Positions 1 through 7,014 of a stretch of DNA of 10,119 bases are shown here, in pieces. The translations under genes and the position numbers were made by a program. Source of the DNA: CAZYXO01 sp964651315 (lineage in GTDB: Bacteria > Bacillota_I > Bacilli_A > RF39 > UBA660); contig CAZYXO010000043.1 of assembly GCA_964651315.1 (NCBI GenBank), forward strand, positions 1-10,119, in the 5' to 3' direction. The notes below the pieces were generated by a model. The model did not search any database and was not told where the DNA came from. It was given only the letters and a program-made list of their open reading frames with translations. The stretch's first letter is position 1; every line of letters begins with the position of its first letter.

Positions 1-1
1 A

Positions 2-1156
2 TATAATTTCTTTTCACTTTATGCTAATACTGATAAAATTGATATCGATGAATGTAATATTCCTTATGAAAAAAGAGAAGAAATTGATAAATGGTTATTA
101 TCTAAATACAATAATTTAGTTAAAACTGTAATAGATAATTTTGAAGAATATGATTTAAACAAAGTAGTTAGAAATATAACAAGTTTTGTATCAGAAGATT
201 TATCAAATTGGTATATTCGTCGTAATCGAAATAGATTTTGGACGAGTACATTAGATGATTCTAAAAAAAGTGTTTATTTAACTACATATGAAGTACTTGT
301 ATCATTATCTAAATTAATTGCACCAATAATTCCATTCTTAAGTGAAGAATTATATACTAATTTAACTGGTGAAGTTTCTGTTCATTTATGTGATTATCCA
401 AGAGTAAATAATGAATACATTAATATAAAAGTCGAAGAAAAAATGGATTTAGTTCGAGAATTAATATCTATTGGTAGAGGTGTTAGAGAAGAAAATAAAA
501 TAAAAGTACGCCAACCACTTAAAGAAGTATTATTAAGTAATAAAACTAAAAACATTATTGGAGATTTAACTCATTTAATCGAAGAAGAATTAAATGTAAA
601 AAATGTAACATTTATTAAAGATATTGATAATTATATGAGTTTTACAATTAAACCAAATTATAAAACATCTGGTCCAGTATTTGGTAATAACATTAAAGTA
701 TTTATCGATTATTTAAATCAACTTGATACGGAAAGTATTAGTAAAATATATACAGAGGAAGAATTTAATGATGAAATCATGGTAAATGATAATAAAATTA
801 TTATTAATAAAGATATGTTGGATATTAGATTTACTAATAAAGAGGGATTTAATTCTGGTATGTTTGGTAGTAATTTCGTTATTTTAAATACTGAAATAAG
901 TGATAGTTTAAAAAATGAAGGTAATGCTCGTGAATTTGTATCAAAGATTCAAAACTTAAGGAAAACTAATAATTATGAAGTAAGTGATCGTATTATTATT
1001 AAATATAATAGTAAAGAATTAGATAATATTTTAAAAGAATTTAAAGATTATATTAGTAATGAAACATTATGCGAAGATTTTATCTTTGATGATACTATCA
1101 AAAATAATCTTGTAATTAATGATATTAATTTAGGAGTAGAAATAACAAAAAAATAG
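2..1156 (+). CDS. ileS: Isoleucyl-tRNA synthetase, C-terminal part (5' end outside window)
   Basis: Charges tRNA-Ile with isoleucine in the cytoplasm. The frame is open from base 2, so the gene enters from the left; 384 residues are visible and the catalytic Rossmann domain with HIGH and KMSKS lies upstream. What remains is the helical anticodon-binding domain, with the class Ia signature LSNWYIRRNRNRFW (about residues 69-82) and a helix containing APIIPFLSEELY. It is followed by a segment with VREENKIKVRQPL and the C-terminal extension. The KVRQPL motif and the absence of a terminal Cys4 zinc finger fit the eukaryote-like IleS2 clade rather than the classical bacterial form; in known cases that clade is less sensitive to mupirocin, which is an inference here. 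The first ATG in the visible frame (443) is internal, not a start. Stop is TAG, with a terminator hairpin directly over it. Confidence 0.95.
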   Translation, partial: YNFFSLYANTDKIDIDECNIPYEKREEIDKWLLSKYNNLVKTVIDNFEEYDLNKVVRNITSFVSEDLSNWYIRRNRNRFWTSTLDDSKKSVYLTTYEVLVSLSKLIAPIIPFLSEELYTNLTGEVSVHLCDYPRVNNEYINIKVEEKMDLVRELISIGRGVREENKIKVRQPLKEVLLSNKTKNIIGDLTHLIEEELNVKNVTFIKDIDNYMSFTIKPNYKTSGPVFGNNIKVFIDYLNQLDTESISKIYTEEEFNDEIMVNDNKIIINKDMLDIRFTNKEGFNSGMFGSNFVILNTEISDSLKNEGNAREFVSKIQNLRKTNNYEVSDRIIIKYNSKELDNILKEFKDYISNETLCEDFIFDDTIKNNLVINDINLGVEITKK

Positions 1157-1176
1157 TTCGTTTTGGAACTATTTTT
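1149..1176 (+). terminator. Intrinsic terminator of ileS
   Basis: A perfect 11-bp inverted repeat, AAAAATAGTTC (1149-1159) and GAACTATTTTT (1166-1176), flanks a 6-nt loop. The 3' arm ends in a run of T. The 5' arm contains the ileS stop codon, so translation termination and the hairpin are physically overlapped. Confidence 0.85.
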
Positions 1177-1180
1177 CATA

Positions 1181-1216
1181 TAATAAAAAATAAATAATTC
1201 GTTTAAAAATTATTTA
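1181..1216 (-). terminator. Probable intrinsic terminator of rpmB
   Basis: A 9-bp AT-only inverted repeat, TAAATAATT (1191-1199) and AATTATTTA (1208-1216), overlaps the rpmB stop. Read on the minus strand it is followed by TTTTTTATTA (1190-1181). The stem is weak because it has no G-C pairs, but position and T-tract fit a terminator for the minus-strand gene facing ileS. Confidence 0.55.
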
Positions 1217-1368
1217 CTTTTTTTATTCATAGTTTTTGCTTCTCTAGCACTAGTTATAATATTACCTTTTTTTTGTAAATTAGGTTTTTGTCTTCTTTTA
1301 GTTGCATTAAGAGCATGACTTCTACTATTACCAGTTAATGGTTTTTTACAAGTAACTTTGATTGCCAT
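1210..1368 (-). CDS. rpmB: Ribosomal protein bL28, short form
   Basis: Component of the large ribosomal subunit. The 52-residue product begins MAIKVTCKKPLTGNSRSHAL and continues with NATKRRQKPNLQKK, matching the conserved bL28 N-terminal core (GNxxSHAxNxTKRRxxPNLQ). The C-terminal part ITSAREAKTM corresponds to the usual VSARALKSG helix. Family members in Firmicutes are usually about 62 residues; here the beta-hairpin between the NLQ motif and the SAR motif is shortened by about ten residues. The start is supported by GAGGGAG (1373-1379) four bases upstream of ATG. It has its own promoter and terminator, so it is a single-gene unit, convergent with ileS. Recognition rests on the motif; the shortening is seen in sequence. 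Confidence 0.88.
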   Translation of the reverse strand: MAIKVTCKKPLTGNSRSHALNATKRRQKPNLQKKGNIITSAREAKTMNKKSK

Positions 1369-1396
1369 ATTTCTCCCTCATTTCTTACTAAATAAA

Positions 1397-1423
1397 CTTA
1401 TCATAAACTACTTGTTTTGTCAA
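1397..1423 (-). promoter_or_regulatory. Probable sigma-A promoter of rpmB
   Basis: On the minus strand a perfect -35 TTGACA (1423-1418) is followed by a weaker -10: GATAAG (1402-1397) at 15 bp, or TAAGTT (1400-1395) at 17 bp. It lies about 30-50 bases upstream of the rpmB start, just past the end of the fic pseudogene. Confidence 0.55.
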
Positions 1424-1437
1424 TTTAAAGTGCTTAT

Positions 1438-2085
1438 TTATGACAAATTTATTCCATCTATTGCTTTATTATATATCCATTCTTTTAAATCAGTGTTATT
1501 ATTTGTTTCATAGTATTTAATTAATTTAGCGAAAAACTCTGTTTGATCTTCTTTTGCAATTGAAATAACCCAACATCCGTTATCAATCATTATCTTATTT
1601 GCAAATCATAGCAACACGTTTATTACCATCTAAAAACATTTGACGGCGCATTATCCATAACATTATTTCAATTGCAATTTCTGTTTTAGATTTATTATTT
1701 AGATTTAATAAATTGGTTAATTCCTCTTTAATTTGTGATTCGATTGGAAAAACAGGAATCCATGAAATACCACCAATATTTACTGGTGTGGTTCTAATTA
1801 TTCTAGGATTTAAACTAATTTTTCCATTACTAATTTATGTATTTTACATAAAGCAACATATCATATTGAGTATCATTATTTTCTAAGATAAAATTCCAAG
1901 TATATTTTAAATTGTTAATAGCGATAACTTAATTCATAAACATTCCCACAATCATATAACGCTTGTGTTTGAGGATATGAAACGTTTATACTTTCTAAAT
2001 TGGCACTTTTCCAAATATAATCGACAATATTTCTTTTAGCAACAAAAACATTTTGTTCTCTAGTTAAATTAAATTTATTTTCCAT
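1438..2085 (-). pseudogene. Fic-family protein, degraded by four frameshifts
   Basis: Fic-domain enzymes transfer AMP or related groups to target proteins. The minus strand carries a full-length but broken homologue. The first 56 residues start MENKFNLTREQNVFVAKRNI and reach a TAA at 1917. The frame then moves near 1922 (AINNLKYTWNFILENN), back near 1848, again near 1820 (LNPRIIRTTPVNIGG), and finally near 1605 (ANKIMIDNGCWVISIAKEDQ), ending at TAA 1440. Repaired, it would be about 215 residues, the size of compact Fic proteins. The active loop reads QMFLDGNKR (DGNKR at 1630-1616), where the catalytic His of HxFxDGNKR is Gln, so even the intact ancestor may have been non-canonical. ATG at 2085 has AAAGAG upstream. 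No antitoxin helix or partner gene is seen beside it. Several separate lesions argue for genuine decay rather than one sequencing error. Confidence 0.85.
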
Positions 2086-2145
2086 CTAAAATCACTCTTT
2101 CTTTTCATCTAAAATATTGCATAAATTTTATATTATGCCAAAGTA

Positions 2146-2169
2146 AAACTAGTAAATCATTACTAGTTT
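2146..2169 (-). terminator. Terminator-like hairpin after the 160-aa membrane protein gene
   Basis: A perfect 10-bp inverted repeat, AAACTAGTAA (2146-2155) and TTACTAGTTT (2160-2169), has a 4-nt loop and overlaps the stop codon of the minus-strand gene. Downstream on the minus strand the T-run is interrupted (TACTTT), so termination may be partial, allowing some read-through into the fic remnant. Confidence 0.5.
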
Positions 2170-2650
2170 AAACTACTTCACTTTCAATTATTTCATAAAG
2201 TATATCATAATTATTATTTGTATTACCAAATAAGATAACATCATATGTTTTATGACTAGCCACTATAGTATTTTCATCTAAGATAAATATATTATAGTTC
2301 TTATCATTAATTTTTTGTAATTCATCTAAATTATAAATTGTATTATCAAGTTCAATTTGTAAGTTCTTATAATTAATTTGTTTACTTACTTTTAATACTA
2401 ATTGATAATTTCTATTTGTATTTGAAAGATTACTTACAGTAATAACTGTATCATTTAAATTTCTTGTATTATTTGTATTATATATATAATTGTTTTCAAT
2501 ATTAAGTGCAACATAATTCATTTTATCATAAGATGCTGCAACACTAGCCATTTTACCTATAGGTAAGTTATCCCAAATTACATATGAACCAATAATAAAT
2601 ATAATAGTTATCATTATTTCGATAACGTTATTTTTAATTGCTTTATTCAA
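2168..2650 (-). CDS. Membrane-anchored protein of unknown function, TTG start
   Basis: I do not recognise a named family. The 160-residue product has a short positive N-terminus, one hydrophobic segment (about residues 9-25, IEIMITIIFIIGSYVIW), then a polar, Asn-rich, beta-strand-patterned domain to the C-terminus, so it is probably exported and N-terminally anchored. Alternating strands with phrases such as NDTVITVSNLSN and YDVILFGNTNNNYDILYEI suggest an immunoglobulin-like sandwich, resembling the first extracellular domain of the 8200-10095 protein; this is inference from pattern only. The start is TTG at 2650-2648, supported by AGGGGTGAT eight bases upstream and a consensus promoter; no ATG occurs at a plausible distance. 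It is divergent from the TPR-like gene. Codon use is AT-rich like its neighbours. Confidence 0.75.
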   Translation of the reverse strand: MNKAIKNNVIEIMITIIFIIGSYVIWDNLPIGKMASVAASYDKMNYVALNIENNYIYNTNNTRNLNDTVITVSNLSNTNRNYQLVLKVSKQINYKNLQIELDNTIYNLDELQKINDKNYNIFILDENTIVASHKTYDVILFGNTNNNYDILYEIIESEVV

Positions 2651-2676
2651 ACCTAATCACCCCTGATTACTTGTTA

Positions 2677-2705
2677 ATTATAACACTGAACGCTTTGTTT
2701 GTCAA
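2677..2705 (-). promoter_or_regulatory. Consensus sigma-A promoter of the 160-aa membrane protein gene
   Basis: On the minus strand TTGACA (2705-2700), a spacer of exactly 17 bp, and TATAAT (2682-2677) form a full-consensus housekeeping promoter. It predicts a start near 2670, with the strong AGGGGTG ribosome binding site immediately downstream. Confidence 0.9.
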
Positions 2706-2717
2706 ATAGTGTAAAGT

Positions 2718-2752
2718 TTGCTATTGAAATATAGCAAGTTTTGTGATAGAAT
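2718..2752 (+). promoter_or_regulatory. Sigma-A promoter of the TPR-like gene with embedded inverted repeat
   Basis: TTGAAA (2724-2729), a 17-bp spacer and TAGAAT (2747-2752) form a good promoter about 25 bases before the start codon. A 7-bp inverted repeat, TTGCTAT (2718-2724) and ATAGCAA (2731-2737), straddles the -35 element. Such a position would suit a repressor operator, though no regulator is identified. The -35 boxes of this promoter and the divergent one are only 18 bp apart. Confidence 0.75.
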
Positions 2753-2777
2753 AATAAACATTTAAGGGGTTAGTAGT

Positions 2778-3836
2778 ATGAGAAAAGAAAATTATGCAAT
2801 GTTTGAGTATTCAAAAAAATTAATTAAAAGCGAAAAATATCAGGAAGCAATAGTGCTTTTAAAAAAATTATTAAAATTTGATCCATATAATGCCAATAAA
2901 ATTAAATTTGAGTTAGCAAGATGTTTATCGAGATTTAGAAATACTCGAATGGAAGCAAAAAGATATTTTGAGGAATTATTAGAAACTAGTAATGTTTTAT
3001 ATGCAACTCTTGAATTAGGTAAATTAGAAGCAGAAATGGGTAATATCGATGCTGCTCGTTATTATTTTGAATATTTATTAAAATATAGTCATGCTGATCG
3101 AAATATGGCAATGTTAGAACTTGGCAAATTAGAAGTAAGTGCCGGTAATATTGAATTAGCACGCAAATATTTTTATAATTTAATTCAGTTAGGTCATAGG
3201 ACTCATGCCAATATGGAATTAGGAAAATTAGAAAAATTAGTTGGTAATGATGAATTGGCTAAAATTCATTTTGATGACTTATTAAATGCACCAAACTCAA
3301 ATTATGCTTTACGTGAATTATTTTATATAGAATTAAAAGCAGAAAATTATATGTTAGCATGTAAATATTTAGAATTATTGTTGGAAAAAGAGAGAATTGT
3401 TCCTGTAGAATATCAACAAATATCATTTTATTTAATGTATAAATTAGGTCATTATGAAGAATCTCAAGATAAATTAAAAAGTTTTTTTGAAAGACAACTA
3501 GTAAATTATAATGAACAAGAAACATTAAATCATATTAATTTACATTTAAAAGAAGATGTAGATGAAGCGTTATTTAGTAGTAATATAAATACAATTGAAT
3601 TATTTCAATTTGCGAAAAAAGAAATAAATAAGCTTATTCCTCGTAATTCAACTGTAGTTGAAAAATATATTATTGATTGTGGCAAAGAAGTCGGGACATC
3701 TTATGGAATACCTACAACTAAAATAGAAGTGGTTACACTACTAAATACAACAAATATTTTAACAATGTATCCAGTTGTTTCAAGTTTTGATAGTAAAAAA
3801 ATAATGGAATATAAATTAAGTTTAGAAAAGAAATAA
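2778..3836 (+). CDS. TPR-like repeat protein, cytoplasmic, unknown role
   Basis: A 352-residue soluble protein with no signal peptide or membrane segment. Residues about 1-230 form helical tetratricopeptide-like repeats. The phrase ELGKLE recurs at 79-84, 114-119 and 147-152, a period of 33-35 residues as expected for TPR, each followed by GN-x-E/D-x-A-R-x-YF. Such solenoids bind peptides or partner proteins. The last ~60 residues are different: a conserved-looking stretch around CGKEVGTSYGIPTTKIEVVT that I cannot assign. Start ATG has AAGGGG ten bases upstream. The gene has its own promoter, divergent from the 160-aa membrane protein gene; shared regulation is possible. It is not an operon with the next gene, which is convergent. 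No target can be named from sequence. Confidence 0.85.
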   Translation: MRKENYAMFEYSKKLIKSEKYQEAIVLLKKLLKFDPYNANKIKFELARCLSRFRNTRMEAKRYFEELLETSNVLYATLELGKLEAEMGNIDAARYYFEYLLKYSHADRNMAMLELGKLEVSAGNIELARKYFYNLIQLGHRTHANMELGKLEKLVGNDELAKIHFDDLLNAPNSNYALRELFYIELKAENYMLACKYLELLLEKERIVPVEYQQISFYLMYKLGHYEESQDKLKSFFERQLVNYNEQETLNHINLHLKEDVDEALFSSNINTIELFQFAKKEINKLIPRNSTVVEKYIIDCGKEVGTSYGIPTTKIEVVTLLNTTNILTMYPVVSSFDSKKIMEYKLSLEKK

Positions 3837-3896
3837 TAAAAAAATTGTACGTAAAAAATAATTTATATGATTATAAAAAAAGCAAGAAAAACTTAC

Positions 3897-4772
3897 TTAA
3901 AGATTAATTATAATTAATAAAAATACTATTAATAAACCAATTACAATAAATGTAAGAAGTTTATAATTAACACTTTCCATTAAGTGTTTTTTATTGTAAT
4001 CATTTGTATATTTAAATTTAACTTTAACATAATTATTGAATGCAAGTTTATTAATTTTTTTGGTTTCTTTAGTAATAACTTTTTCATTATTTTCATCGAT
4101 TATAATTTCAATAATTACCTTATTTTTATTATATTTATGTAATAAATGAATTATATTTTCTAAATTTATATAAATATAATGATTAACTTTTATAATTCTT
4201 AAATTCTTATTAATATTTAAAAAGGTTTCTAAATCATTAATATCAATATTATTAAAATCATTATTAATTAGAATAGTTCTTTTGTAATACATATCAGAAA
4301 TACTATGAATATCATTATCATTCATAAATGTACTCATAAATAAGGTTTCATTACGAACTTTAATATTCATTTGATTAGATAAAGTATAAAAAATAAATTC
4401 TGGGATATTATAAATATTAAGTTCCTTAATATTTTTACATGCTTTAATTAAATTATAGAACTCATAATCAACTTTAACATTTTCATTTACAAATAATGTA
4501 TCAATTAAATCAATATCTTTAATGATTGGTAAAAAAATATTTACTAAGTTATATTCTTTTATTTTTAAAATATGAACATTATTTTTTTTAATTAATATTT
4601 TTAAAAAATTTAGAATAGTTTTTGGATTACTTTTAATATAATCAATTGTAAAATTTATCTTATTAACATTTAAAAGGGTAGTATTATTAAGTTCAGCATC
4701 TATCACTTTATCTTCACTACTCATTATATATATTTTATCTTTTTTAATTTTTATATCTACTATTTCAACCAT
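3897..4772 (-). CDS. Tail-anchored protein of unknown function
   Basis: A 291-residue product that I do not recognise. It has no N-terminal signal. Residues 1-~265 are soluble, rich in Ile, Asn and Lys, with alternating strand and helix patterns (for example KNIKELNIYNIPEF and NLRIIKVNHYIYINLENI) that loosely recall irregular leucine-rich repeats. The last 22 residues, about 270-291, form one very hydrophobic helix after a basic stretch, so the protein is likely fixed to the membrane by its C-terminus with the body in the cytoplasm. ATG at 4772 has AGGAG nine bases upstream. It is convergent with the TPR-like gene (60-base gap) and divergent from the rpe-like operon. The Asn/Ile-rich composition follows the very AT-rich codon use. 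Confidence 0.75.
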   Translation of the reverse strand: MVEIVDIKIKKDKIYIMSSEDKVIDAELNNTTLLNVNKINFTIDYIKSNPKTILNFLKILIKKNNVHILKIKEYNLVNIFLPIIKDIDLIDTLFVNENVKVDYEFYNLIKACKNIKELNIYNIPEFIFYTLSNQMNIKVRNETLFMSTFMNDNDIHSISDMYYKRTILINNDFNNIDINDLETFLNINKNLRIIKVNHYIYINLENIIHLLHKYNKNKVIIEIIIDENNEKVITKETKKINKLAFNNYVKVKFKYTNDYNKKHLMESVNYKLLTFIVIGLLIVFLLIIINL

Positions 4773-4800
4773 AATTATTTACTCCTAGAATAAGATTAAC

Positions 4801-4810
4801 ACAAATTTGT
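4801..4810. promoter_or_regulatory. Palindrome in the intergenic region between divergent genes
   Basis: ACAAATTTGT is a perfect 10-bp palindrome midway between the start codons of the tail-anchored protein gene and the rpe-like gene. It could be a small operator, but it is AT-rich and may be chance. The -10-like boxes TATGAT (4851-4856) and TATTAT (4856-4861) lie to its right for the plus-strand operon, without a convincing -35. Confidence 0.25.
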
Positions 4811-4882
4811 AAGATTTACTATGCAAAAACCCTTTTTTTAATTAAATAATTATGATATTATGTGAATATAAAGGAAGTAATT

Positions 4883-5512
4883 ATGAAAATTAGTGTATCA
4901 TTTTTAAAAAGTAAGTATGATTTAAATACAACTATAGATAAACTAAATAAAAGTAATTGTGATTATTTGCATTTTGATTTTATGGACAATTCTATGGTAA
5001 AAAATAAAAGTATATCGATTAAAGAATTAAAAAAATGTACTTTAGAAAAACCTTTAGATGTTCATTTAATGGTAAGTAAACCATCTAAATATATTAAAAA
5101 GATAAAAGATTTAAATATTGAATATATAACATATCACTATAATGAAGATAAAAATAATAAAACTTATGATTTAATAAAATATTTAGGATATAAAATAGGA
5201 ATTGCTATAAAACCCGATGAAGATATCGAAAATTATAAAGATATTTTAGACAAATTCGATTTAATTTTGGTTCTTGGGGTTAATCCTGGTTATGGTGGAC
5301 AAGAATTTATTGAAAACACTTTAGAAAAACTTAAATACTTAAGTGAATATCGTGAAAAAAATAAATTGAATTATAAAATAAGTATTGATGGTGGAATAAA
5401 TGCACAAACAATAAATTTAATGAAAGGTATAGATATTGATATAGTTATAAGTGGATCTTATATTTGTATGAGTGATGATTATGATAAATCGATTAATATT
5501 TTGAGAGGGTAA
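4883..5512 (+). CDS. rpe: Ribulose-phosphate 3-epimerase family protein
   Basis: TIM-barrel enzyme that interconverts ribulose-5-phosphate and xylulose-5-phosphate in the pentose phosphate pathway; the allulose-6-phosphate epimerase relatives cannot be excluded. Numbered from ATG 4883, the 209 residues contain the metal ligands and catalytic acids of the family: His30 and Asp32 in HFDFMDN, His61 in DVHLMV, and Asp169 in SIDGGI. The phosphate-binding parts are also present: VNPGYGGQEFI (133-143) and the SGS motif (190-192). I chose ATG 4883 over the in-frame GTG at 4862 because AAGGAAG (4871-4877) sits five bases before this ATG and the extra seven residues are not part of the family. It is first in a two-gene unit with the HAD-like gene (six bases between). 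The length is close to the usual 210-225. Confidence 0.9.
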   Translation: MKISVSFLKSKYDLNTTIDKLNKSNCDYLHFDFMDNSMVKNKSISIKELKKCTLEKPLDVHLMVSKPSKYIKKIKDLNIEYITYHYNEDKNNKTYDLIKYLGYKIGIAIKPDEDIENYKDILDKFDLILVLGVNPGYGGQEFIENTLEKLKYLSEYREKNKLNYKISIDGGINAQTINLMKGIDIDIVISGSYICMSDDYDKSINILRG

Positions 5513-5518
5513 AGGAAA

Positions 5519-5998
5519 ATGGAAAAAGAACATGTAACATTAATAGTAAGTGATGTGTATGGAACATTTACAAGTTTTCAAAACGAAGAAGATAGAAGGG
5601 TATTATTAGAAGAATTTTATGAAAATTTAATGAAAATTGGCGAATATAATAAATCTAATAAAATATTTTTTTCTTTGATTTCTACAGAAACAAAAGAATA
5701 TGTTGATTCACTAAATGATTTTAATTCCGAGAATATAATAAATGATAAAAATTTTTGTGAGGAAAATGCAGTACGTGCTAAGGTAATTTCTGATTATGTA
5801 AATGAATTAAAAAAACAATACGAAGTAGATGAAGTTTGGTATTTTGATGATGGAAGCATGAATGTTAGATTATATAATGTATTATTTCCAAAACTTCAAA
5901 GTGAAATGAAAACTACCGTAATTAAACCAGAAAATGGTTTGGCAAGTGTTAATGAAGGAATTCTTGAAGAATTAAAAAAGCGAGGTTTATCTCGCTAG
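5519..5998 (+). CDS. Small HAD-like protein with altered motif I
   Basis: A 159-residue soluble protein that resembles a compact haloacid-dehalogenase-fold phosphatase. Motif I is at residues 11-18 (SDVYGTFT) with candidate nucleophile Asp12; the second Asp of the usual DxDGT is Tyr14. A motif II-like strand with Ser/Thr is at 50-57 (FFSLISTE) and an acidic motif IV is at 107-111 (WYFDD). Loss of the second Asp normally removes the general acid, so it may have changed or lost phosphatase activity. It is translationally coupled to the rpe-like gene (stop TAA 5510-5512, AAGGAAA as ribosome binding site, ATG 5519), suggesting a linked role in sugar phosphate metabolism. Its last four codons overlap the convergent carboxypeptidase gene and that gene's terminator. 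The family assignment is moderate. Confidence 0.65.
   Translation: MEKEHVTLIVSDVYGTFTSFQNEEDRRVLLEEFYENLMKIGEYNKSNKIFFSLISTETKEYVDSLNDFNSENIINDKNFCEENAVRAKVISDYVNELKKQYEVDEVWYFDDGSMNVRLYNVLFPKLQSEMKTTVIKPENGLASVNEGILEELKKRGLSR
5974..5996 (-). terminator. Intrinsic terminator of the M15 carboxypeptidase gene, inside the HAD-like coding end
   Basis: On the minus strand AGCGAG (5996-5991), a 6-nt loop and CTCGCT (5984-5979) form a G-C rich stem followed by a run of T (complement of the A-tract 5974-5979). The minus-strand stop codon is in the loop. The same bases encode the last residues of the HAD-like protein on the plus strand. Confidence 0.85.
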
Positions 5999-6949
5999 AA
6001 AGTAAGCATAATATTCATCGAATGTTATGTTTTTTTCATATATATAAGTTGCTGTCTCAATTCCGACATAACGATAATGCCATGCTTCAAAATTAAATCC
6101 AGTAATATTTTCTTTTCCTTCAGGATATCTTAATATAAAACCATATTTATAACAGTTATTTTTTAACCATTTATATGCTTCAGTATCTTTAAATGTAGCC
6201 ATTTTCGAATTTTTAAGTTCAAAAATATCTAATGATAAACCTGTTTGATGTTCGCTAGAACCAGGTCTTGCTGCTACTGAATCAGCATAATCAATACCAC
6301 GATTTTCTTTATAATCGTTGTAAACTTCTTCTTGATGTTCATAATCACGATAAGCACTATTAATCATTAAAGTAACACCAATTTCATTAAATGCTGCATT
6401 ATACATATTTAAATAAGCATCCATTACATCTTCGCGAATACTTTTTGATTTATTAGTTCCCCAAGCATATTTATTTGTAATGGCTACTAAATTATTTGGT
6501 TTAAAATCTTTACTTAATTTATAATACTTATTAACAAGCATTAATGTATCTTTACTTTCATCAGTATCAAACATATTCTCATAATAGTCATGGTTACGAT
6601 TAGTATTAATAATCGTTATAACATCACTAGCACTTACTTTATTATACTCTTCATAATAACTTAAATAATCATTTAATTTAGTTTTGATAAAATAAGTATT
6701 ACTAATTAAACTTAATAAAAATTCATCTTTTTCTTTTGTAACTAAAGCATCAAGTTGTTTGTTATCAAATGTATTATTAAGTAATTTTATTTCATCTTTT
6801 GTATAACCAATTTCTAAGAATTTATATTCATAAGTTTGCTCATACTTATACTGTTTATAAACTTTTATACTATAATTGATACCAATAATCGCAAGAATTA
6901 TTAAAACAAGAAATACATATACCGACTTTTTTAGTCTAAGTTTTTTCAT
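5987..6949 (-). CDS. D-alanyl-D-alanine carboxypeptidase, VanY/DacB family (peptidase M15B)
   Basis: Membrane-anchored zinc enzyme that trims the terminal D-Ala from peptidoglycan stem peptides. The 320 residues start with a basic N-terminus and one membrane helix (about 9-26), then a linker of mostly helices (30-150) and the catalytic domain from about 155. The LAS-family motifs are intact: SAYRDYEHQ (198-206), the zinc-binding SSEHQTGLSLD with His234 and Asp241, and EAWH with catalytic Glu288 and zinc ligand His291. It therefore looks active outside the cell. ATG at 6949 is preceded by AAAGGTGA (6966-6959). Its presence implies that the organism makes peptidoglycan, so it is not a wall-less mycoplasma. 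No van regulatory or ligase genes are nearby, so a housekeeping wall-trimming role is more likely than glycopeptide resistance. Confidence 0.92.
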   Translation of the reverse strand: MKKLRLKKSVYVFLVLIILAIIGINYSIKVYKQYKYEQTYEYKFLEIGYTKDEIKLLNNTFDNKQLDALVTKEKDEFLLSLISNTYFIKTKLNDYLSYYEEYNKVSASDVITIINTNRNHDYYENMFDTDESKDTLMLVNKYYKLSKDFKPNNLVAITNKYAWGTNKSKSIREDVMDAYLNMYNAAFNEIGVTLMINSAYRDYEHQEEVYNDYKENRGIDYADSVAARPGSSEHQTGLSLDIFELKNSKMATFKDTEAYKWLKNNCYKYGFILRYPEGKENITGFNFEAWHYRYVGIETATYIYEKNITFDEYYAYFLAR

Positions 6950-7014
6950 TTATTCTAATCACCTTTAATTAATTGTATCAAAATATAAGATGGATGTCTA
7001 ATTATTAATTTCCG

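Noticed and set aside
443..1156. ATG at 443 as the start of a separate 237-residue gene
   Set aside because: The same frame is open back to base 2 and the upstream part encodes the IleS anticodon-binding domain, so this is an internal Met.
3259..3525. Open frame on the minus strand inside the TPR-like gene
   Set aside because: It is antisense to well-patterned repeats, has no recognisable domain, and is expected by chance opposite AT-rich code.
3903..3918. 16-base palindrome ATTAATTATAATTAAT near the end of the tail-anchored gene
   Set aside because: It is AT-only and lies in coding sequence for Ile/Asn/Leu. It has no T-tract in a useful place, so chance is the simpler explanation.
4862..4882. 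GTG at 4862 as start of the epimerase
   Set aside because: The ribosome binding site AAGGAAG lies between this GTG and ATG 4883, and the extra residues do not belong to the family.
5987..6949. Vancomycin-resistance vanY cluster
   Set aside because: Only the carboxypeptidase is present; no van ligase, dehydrogenase, dipeptidase or two-component genes are nearby.
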